Assembly: GCA_021443625.1 (NCBI GenBank)
Contig: JABUTP010000016.1
Coordinates: 26,020 to 38,111, forward strand
Source: Bacteroidales bacterium
Lineage (GTDB): Bacteria > Bacteroidota > Bacteroidia > Bacteroidales > UBA932
Direction of reading: 5' to 3'
Length of the DNA stretch: 12,092 nt
Below, one piece after another: positions 8,167-12,092 of this stretch. The notes under the pieces are model-generated. The model saw only the letters and a program-made list of their open reading frames with translations, did no database searches and had not been told where the DNA came from. How positions within the stretch are numbered: position 1 is the stretch's first letter; the number at the start of each line of letters is the position of its first letter. Made by a program: the position numbers and the translations under genes.

Positions 8167-9801
8167 CTACGAGTAAAGGAATCTCTTGATGCTCATCTTG
8201 GGAGTTTTGGCGAAAGGTTCCTCCACAATCTCCATTTTTGCAATCTTGCTGTATGAGGGCATATTGGCATTGATAGCCTTGCGGCATTCCTCCATATGGG
8301 CCTGGAGTTCGAAGCCGGCATCGGCGATTGCCTTCTTATCGACATAGACCAGGGCCACCAGAGCGGGTTTGCGATCGACCAGCACCGACTCGATGATGCC
8401 GAACTGGTTGTTGATGACCGCCTCCACCTCTTCCGGGTAGATATTCTGGCCGTTGGATGCAAGCAGCATATTCTTGCTGCGTCCCTTTATGAAGATGTTG
8501 CCATCCTTGTCTATCAGACCGAGGTCACCGGTGCGGAGCCAGCCGTCTTCGGTGAAGGCAGCCGCCGTGGCTTCGGGATTCTTGTAGTAACCGGTCATGA
8601 CGTTCATACCCTTGACCTGGATTTCTCCCACGACATTCTGGGGGTCATTGGAATCTATCCTGGCCTCGATGCGGTGCACCGCCTTTCCGCAGGACTTGGG
8701 CACGAAGCGGGTCCAGTCCTCGTATGCGAACAAGGGGGCCCCTTCGGTCATACCATAACCGACAGTGAAGGGAAGCTTGAGTTTCTTGAACCAGTATTCC
8801 ACCTCGGGATTGAGGGCGGCACCACCCATTACGATGGAGCGGATCTTGCCTCCGAAGGCGTCGAGCAGTTTGTCGCGGATTATCTTCATAAGGATCGAGT
8901 TGATGCCGGGAATCCTGGTCAGAACCTTCATTGCGGGCTTCTTGAGAGTCGGCAGCACCTTGCTCTTGAAAATTTTCTCCATCACCAAAGGAACGGTGAT
9001 GATGAGGTAGGGCTTCTCCTCGGCAAAAGCCTGCAGGAGCAACGCGGGTGTCGGTGCCTTTCCGAGATACGAAACCTTGACTCCGCAGCATACCGGATAT
9101 ATGAACTCGAACATCAGACCGTACATATGGGCCATGGGGAGCATCGACACAATGGTATCCCCGGGCCTTGCCGGCAGGAATTCCTTGGCAAAGGCCACGT
9201 TCGAAGAGATGGACTCAAAACGTACCATAACCCCTTTGGGGCTGCTGGTCGTGCCCGAAGTATAGTTGATGATGGCCAGATTCTTGTCGTTGTCAACGGG
9301 GAAATTCACATTGGCGGGTTCCATTCCGAGAGGATATCTCTGGGCGAACAGTCCGTCTGCCGTATCGCAGGTCTTGCGTATATCGTCATCAGCCGTCCAG
9401 ATGGCGGAAAAATCGTCGATAGCTATGGCGACCTTCAGCATCGGCATCTTGGAAGGGTCCAGCTTGGGCCACAAATCCTTGTCGGTAATGAGTATCACAG
9501 CTTCGGAGTGATCCACCAGATGGTTTATGTCCGCGGGATTGAAATCGTAGAGGATGGGAACAACAACAGCCTCGTATGTGTTGACCGAGAGGAAGCTTAT
9601 GCCCCAGCGGCAGCTGTTCTTAGCGCACAGGGCAATCCTATCCCCTTTCTTGATGCCCAACGATTCAAATAAAACGTGGAAGTGCTCCACCCTTTCGGCA
9701 AGTTGTCCGAAAGTGAAAGAGTCCCCTTTGAAATCCTGTATTGCCTTGGCATCCCAGTTTTCACGGATTGTCCGTTCAAATAGTTTAAGATAATGTTCCA
9801 T
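8167..9801 (-). CDS. AMP-forming acyl-CoA synthetase / acyl-acid ligase
   Basis: 544 aa, ANL superfamily, probably a long-chain fatty-acid CoA ligase type. It activates a carboxylate as acyl-AMP and then passes it to CoA or another acceptor. The phosphate-binding motif YTSGTTSSPKG is at 180-190, followed by LPMAHMYGL (221-229). GYGMTEGAP (348-356), GWLRTGDLG (420-428) and the hinge region GRSKNMLLASNGQNIYPEE (440-458) are all intact. The C-terminus TPKMSIKRFLY ends without the usual GK-x-x-R spacing; Lys535 or Lys539 must serve as the adenylation lysine. No signal peptide or membrane anchor is seen. It starts 34 nt after the DUF853-type gene and is followed 33 nt later by the GH3 homologue. 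It could be general fatty-acid activation or could feed the GH3 enzyme with acyl units. The class is certain; the acyl substrate is not. Confidence 0.9.
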   Translation of the reverse strand: MEHYLKLFERTIRENWDAKAIQDFKGDSFTFGQLAERVEHFHVLFESLGIKKGDRIALCAKNSCRWGISFLSVNTYEAVVVPILYDFNPADINHLVDHSEAVILITDKDLWPKLDPSKMPMLKVAIAIDDFSAIWTADDDIRKTCDTADGLFAQRYPLGMEPANVNFPVDNDKNLAIINYTSGTTSSPKGVMVRFESISSNVAFAKEFLPARPGDTIVSMLPMAHMYGLMFEFIYPVCCGVKVSYLGKAPTPALLLQAFAEEKPYLIITVPLVMEKIFKSKVLPTLKKPAMKVLTRIPGINSILMKIIRDKLLDAFGGKIRSIVMGGAALNPEVEYWFKKLKLPFTVGYGMTEGAPLFAYEDWTRFVPKSCGKAVHRIEARIDSNDPQNVVGEIQVKGMNVMTGYYKNPEATAAAFTEDGWLRTGDLGLIDKDGNIFIKGRSKNMLLASNGQNIYPEEVEAVINNQFGIIESVLVDRKPALVALVYVDKKAIADAGFELQAHMEECRKAINANMPSYSKIAKMEIVEEPFAKTPKMSIKRFLYS

Positions 9802-9835
9802 ATTGATGTTTACAGTAGTTTACGCGTTTTCATAA

Positions 9836-11458
9836 TTATTTGAGCAAGCCTTTCAACACTTCGTTGGTGATGGTTCTTACCGCTGTGTTGGTGGCGGTGG
9901 TGGCGGCTTTCTTCACAATGGTACTTGACTTTGTGGACTTACTTTTGGAAGAAGTGGTGGTCTTTTTGCTCTTTGCCCCCTGGGTGATGGCTTTTGCCGT
10001 CTGGGTGCCGATGCTGCGGGCAAAACTTGTGGCCACGGCCCCTATCATCGTGCCGATGATGGTGCGGCGGATGCCTTTGCCGGCAGAAGCACTTTTGCCG
10101 CTCTGCTGCTTTGCTTCTTTCTCCCTCTCTTCCTGCTCTTTCCGCTCCGCCTCCTGCGCGTCCTTTTCGGCCTGTGCATATTGCGCCGTCAGCACTTCAT
10201 AGGCGCTTTCGCGGTCAAAATAACTGTCATATTCGAGAATGTTGCGGGGGGCGCTGCGGTTGATGTCGAGCCGCTGCCCTTCGGTTATGGCGCCGATGGA
10301 ACTCAAGGGGAACATAATCCGCGCCCTCTGCACCACTGAAGGAGCCCCCTTTTCGTCAAGAAGCGACACGAGGGCCTCTCCGGTGGAGAGTTCCATTATG
10401 GCATCGGCTGTCTTGAAAGCGGGATTGGCCCTGAAAGTCTCTGCGGCAGCCTTGACCGCCTTCTGGTCTTTGGGAGTGAATGCCCTCAGAGCGTGCTGGA
10501 TGCGGTTGCCCAACTGTCCCAGAATATCTTCGGGAATGTCGGTGGGTGACTGGGTTATGAAATAGATGCCCACTCCCTTGGAACGGATGAGGCGGATTAT
10601 CTGCTCTATCTTGTCGGCCAGCGCCTTGGGCGTGTCGGTAAAGAGCATATGGGCTTCATCAAAGAAGAAGACGAGTTTGGGTTTGTCCAGGTCACCCACC
10701 TCGGGAAGGCGGGCATAAAGTTCAGTCATAAGCCACAGCAGGAAAGTGGAATAGAGTTTCGGCTGCAGCATCAGCTTGTCTGCGGCAAGGACATTCATTA
10801 CGCCCCGTCCCCCTTCCTCGGCCAGCAAATCCGTCACGTCGAATGCAGGCTCGCCGAAGAACTTGTCGCCGCCCTGCGCCTCAAGGGTGAGGATTGCCCG
10901 CTGTATCGCGCCTACCGAGGCGGAAGATATATTTCCGTAAGTGGTGGTATATTGGGCGGCATTCTTTGACACGAAGTCCAGCATAATGCGCAGATCCTTT
11001 ATGTCAATGAGCAGGAGATTGTTCTCGTCGGCAATGCGGAACACCACATTGAGAACGCCGCTCTGAACTTCGTTGAGTTCGAGAAGGCGCGCCAGAAGCA
11101 TCGGCCCGATTGCCGACACGGTGGTGCGCATCGCGTGACCCTGCTCCCCGAACACGTCGAAGAAACGGACCGGGCACCCTTCGAACTGCGGGTTCTCGAT
11201 GCCGAATTCCGCGCAGCGCTTCTCAATGAACGACGAGAGTTTTCCGGTCTGGCTTATCCCGCTGAGGTCCCCCTTCATATCTGCCATGAAACACGGCACT
11301 CCCGCCTGGCTGAACGTCTCTGCCAGAACCTGGAGGGTGACGGTTTTGCCGGTGCCGGTGGCGCCCGCTATAAGTCCGTGACGGTTTGCCATTTTGGCGT
11401 TGAGGTAAATGGGACCTTCTTCCGAATGGGCCACGTAGAGTTTGTTGTCGAGTAACAT
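9836..11458 (-). CDS. HerA-like / DUF853 family P-loop ATPase
   Basis: 540 aa from the ATG at 11458. The frame is open to 11659, but that extension lies in the divergent promoter region and lacks family similarity. The N-terminus LYVAHSEEGPIYLNAKMANRHG leads into Walker A GATGTGKT (32-39), a DMKGDLSGIS segment (60-69), Walker B KLVFFFDEAH (261-270) and FITQSP (300-305, sensor-like). This order is that of the HerA/FtsK-like DUF853 proteins such as E. coli YjgR. From about residue 425 the sequence becomes a Glu/Lys-rich likely coiled coil. A short hydrophobic GTMIGAVATSFA segment and a Ser/Thr/Lys-rich low-complexity tail to the end follow. The cellular role is not established; DNA translocation or a stress-related role has been proposed for relatives. 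It is the first gene of the minus-strand run and is 34 nt from the acyl ligase, so co-transcription is likely though functional linkage is doubtful. Confidence 0.88.
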   Translation of the reverse strand: MLLDNKLYVAHSEEGPIYLNAKMANRHGLIAGATGTGKTVTLQVLAETFSQAGVPCFMADMKGDLSGISQTGKLSSFIEKRCAEFGIENPQFEGCPVRFFDVFGEQGHAMRTTVSAIGPMLLARLLELNEVQSGVLNVVFRIADENNLLLIDIKDLRIMLDFVSKNAAQYTTTYGNISSASVGAIQRAILTLEAQGGDKFFGEPAFDVTDLLAEEGGRGVMNVLAADKLMLQPKLYSTFLLWLMTELYARLPEVGDLDKPKLVFFFDEAHMLFTDTPKALADKIEQIIRLIRSKGVGIYFITQSPTDIPEDILGQLGNRIQHALRAFTPKDQKAVKAAAETFRANPAFKTADAIMELSTGEALVSLLDEKGAPSVVQRARIMFPLSSIGAITEGQRLDINRSAPRNILEYDSYFDRESAYEVLTAQYAQAEKDAQEAERKEQEEREKEAKQQSGKSASAGKGIRRTIIGTMIGAVATSFARSIGTQTAKAITQGAKSKKTTTSSKSKSTKSSTIVKKAATTATNTAVRTITNEVLKGLLK

Positions 11459-11482
11459 ATTCGTTTCTTCTATATTAACTTG

Positions 11483-11516
11483 TAAAAGTAGTGATTTTTC
11501 TGTATATTGAAGCAAA
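11483..11516 (-). promoter_or_regulatory. Weak candidate promoter of the DUF853-acyl ligase-GH3-LysE run
   Basis: On the minus strand, TTTG (11516-11513), 22 nt, TACTTTTA (11490-11483), one base off TAnnTTTG with slightly long spacing. It lies 25 nt before the ATG at 11458. It is the best match I find in the divergent gap, but it is not strong. Confidence 0.3.
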
Positions 11517-11530
11517 AACACCCCCTCAAA

Positions 11531-11562
11531 TTTCACCATTTGACAAAAGATGGATAGATTTG
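11531..11562 (+). promoter_or_regulatory. Promoter of the BtuF-like gene
   Basis: TTTC (11531-11534), 20 nt, TAGATTTG (11555-11562): the -7 box is perfect and the -33 box has one mismatch. Predicted start is near 11569, leaving only about 24 nt of leader, which is too short for a riboswitch aptamer. Confidence 0.65.
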
Positions 11563-11592
11563 CAGTGATTACCCAACGTAACCGCCGTGTCC

Positions 11593-12092
11593 ATGCAGCG
11601 CAAACCCATATTCCTTGTATTGTTTTCAATTCTGGCTTTGGCCGCAGTTGTCGCCACATTCTGCAGGCGGGGAAATGACACCGCCCCGTTGCAGCCGACT
11701 GTTGCGGCGCAATGCGCCACGGACACGCTGTACTCCCCGATGCACTCCAAAGGATTCCTCATTACCGCCGAACACGGCTCGGGCAGTTCCACAATAACCA
11801 TTTTCAATCCCTGGCAGGGAGCAGAAGGGGTTTCGATGGACTTTTTCATAGCCCGCGGCGGAGAGCGGGCACCTGAAGGTTTTTCGGGAATCACGCTCAA
11901 CGGCGACGCGGGGCGCATCATTGCAATGTCATCCACCTATGTCGCAATGCTTGAAACGTTCTCCGAGGCTGGCCGGGTGGTTGGTGTATCGGGACTCGAC
12001 TTCATAAACAGCGGGGCCATAGACCGTACCACAGTAAAGGACGTGGGGTACGACGCAAACATCGACTTCGAAACCATAGTGAGTCTCAAACC
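11593..12092 (+). CDS. ABC-transporter substrate-binding protein, BtuF/FecB-like, N-terminal part (cut by window edge)
   Basis: 166 codons are visible and the frame runs off the right edge. The product is an exported helical-backbone binding protein of the cobalamin/iron-siderophore class. The N-terminus MQRKPIFLVLFSILALAAVVATFC looks like a lipoprotein signal with Cys24, although Phe just before the Cys is unusual. After a Pro/Ala linker come HSKGFLIT and ITIFNPWQGA (69-78). The typical first-lobe sequence follows: GRIIAMSSTYVAMLETF (108-123), RVVGVSGLDFI (128-138), KDVGYDANIDFETIVSLK (149-166). The NPWQ and DVGYDAN patterns match the corrinoid/siderophore binding proteins I know from Bacteroidetes. 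Permease and ATPase genes would be expected beyond the edge. Given the B12 outer-membrane operon 8 kb away, corrinoid is the leading substrate guess. An iron complex remains possible. Confidence 0.82.
   Translation, partial: MQRKPIFLVLFSILALAAVVATFCRRGNDTAPLQPTVAAQCATDTLYSPMHSKGFLITAEHGSGSSTITIFNPWQGAEGVSMDFFIARGGERAPEGFSGITLNGDAGRIIAMSSTYVAMLETFSEAGRVVGVSGLDFINSGAIDRTTVKDVGYDANIDFETIVSLK

Noticed and set aside
8296-9672. Open frame of 458 codons on the plus strand
   Set aside because: It is antisense to the acyl ligase, whose motifs are intact. The translation is a His/Gly-rich reverse shadow without recognisable domain or start context.
11459-11659. 67-codon N-terminal extension of the DUF853 frame
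   Set aside because: It runs through the divergent promoter region and into the BtuF-like gene; the ATG at 11458 gives the normal family N-terminus.

Overview
The window looks like chromosomal DNA of a Bacteroidales bacterium (Bacteroides/Muribaculaceae-like). The evidence is the Bacteroidetes promoter form (TTTG, about 20 bp, TAnnTTTG), the absence of clear Shine-Dalgarno sequences, lipoproteins with acidic residues just after the lipidated cysteine, and a BtuB/BtuG-type surface corrinoid uptake locus. GC content appears intermediate. No tRNA, rRNA, CRISPR array or insertion sequence with a transposase was seen.

Left part (1-3494, minus strand): a corrinoid (vitamin B12) outer-membrane uptake operon. 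A strong promoter (3487-3518) drives a cobalamin riboswitch (3283-3466). Four genes follow: a DUF4465 lipoprotein (BtuH-like candidate), an unnamed surface lipoprotein with EF-hand-like Asp/Asn/Gly loops and a CxxC, a beta-propeller lipoprotein of the BtuG type, and the N-terminal part of a TonB-dependent BtuB receptor cut by the window edge. A near-perfect AT-rich palindrome fills the btuG-btuB gap.

Middle part (3590-5814, plus strand): two central-carbon genes, malate dehydrogenase and glyceraldehyde-3-phosphate dehydrogenase. The GAPDH gene has its own near-consensus promoter, whose -33 element overlaps the mdh stop codon. A strong hairpin at 5781-5814 ends this unit and probably also the convergent unit to its right.

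Right-middle part (5854-11458, minus strand): four closely spaced genes, probably one operon. In transcription order they are a HerA-like/DUF853 ATPase, an AMP-forming acyl-CoA ligase-type enzyme, a GH3-family acyl-acid amido synthetase homologue, and a LysE-family exporter. An acyl-activating enzyme, an enzyme of a family known in plants to join acyl acids to amino acids, and an amino-acid-type exporter together suggest an uncharacterised acyl-amino-acid (or similar conjugate) pathway. This is the most original candidate in the window, and it is an inference from gene order.

Right edge (11555-12092, plus strand): the start of a periplasmic-binding-protein gene of the BtuF/FecB class with its own promoter, running off the window. 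It could supply the inner-membrane half of corrinoid uptake, which would make the window a split B12 import region wrapped around housekeeping genes.
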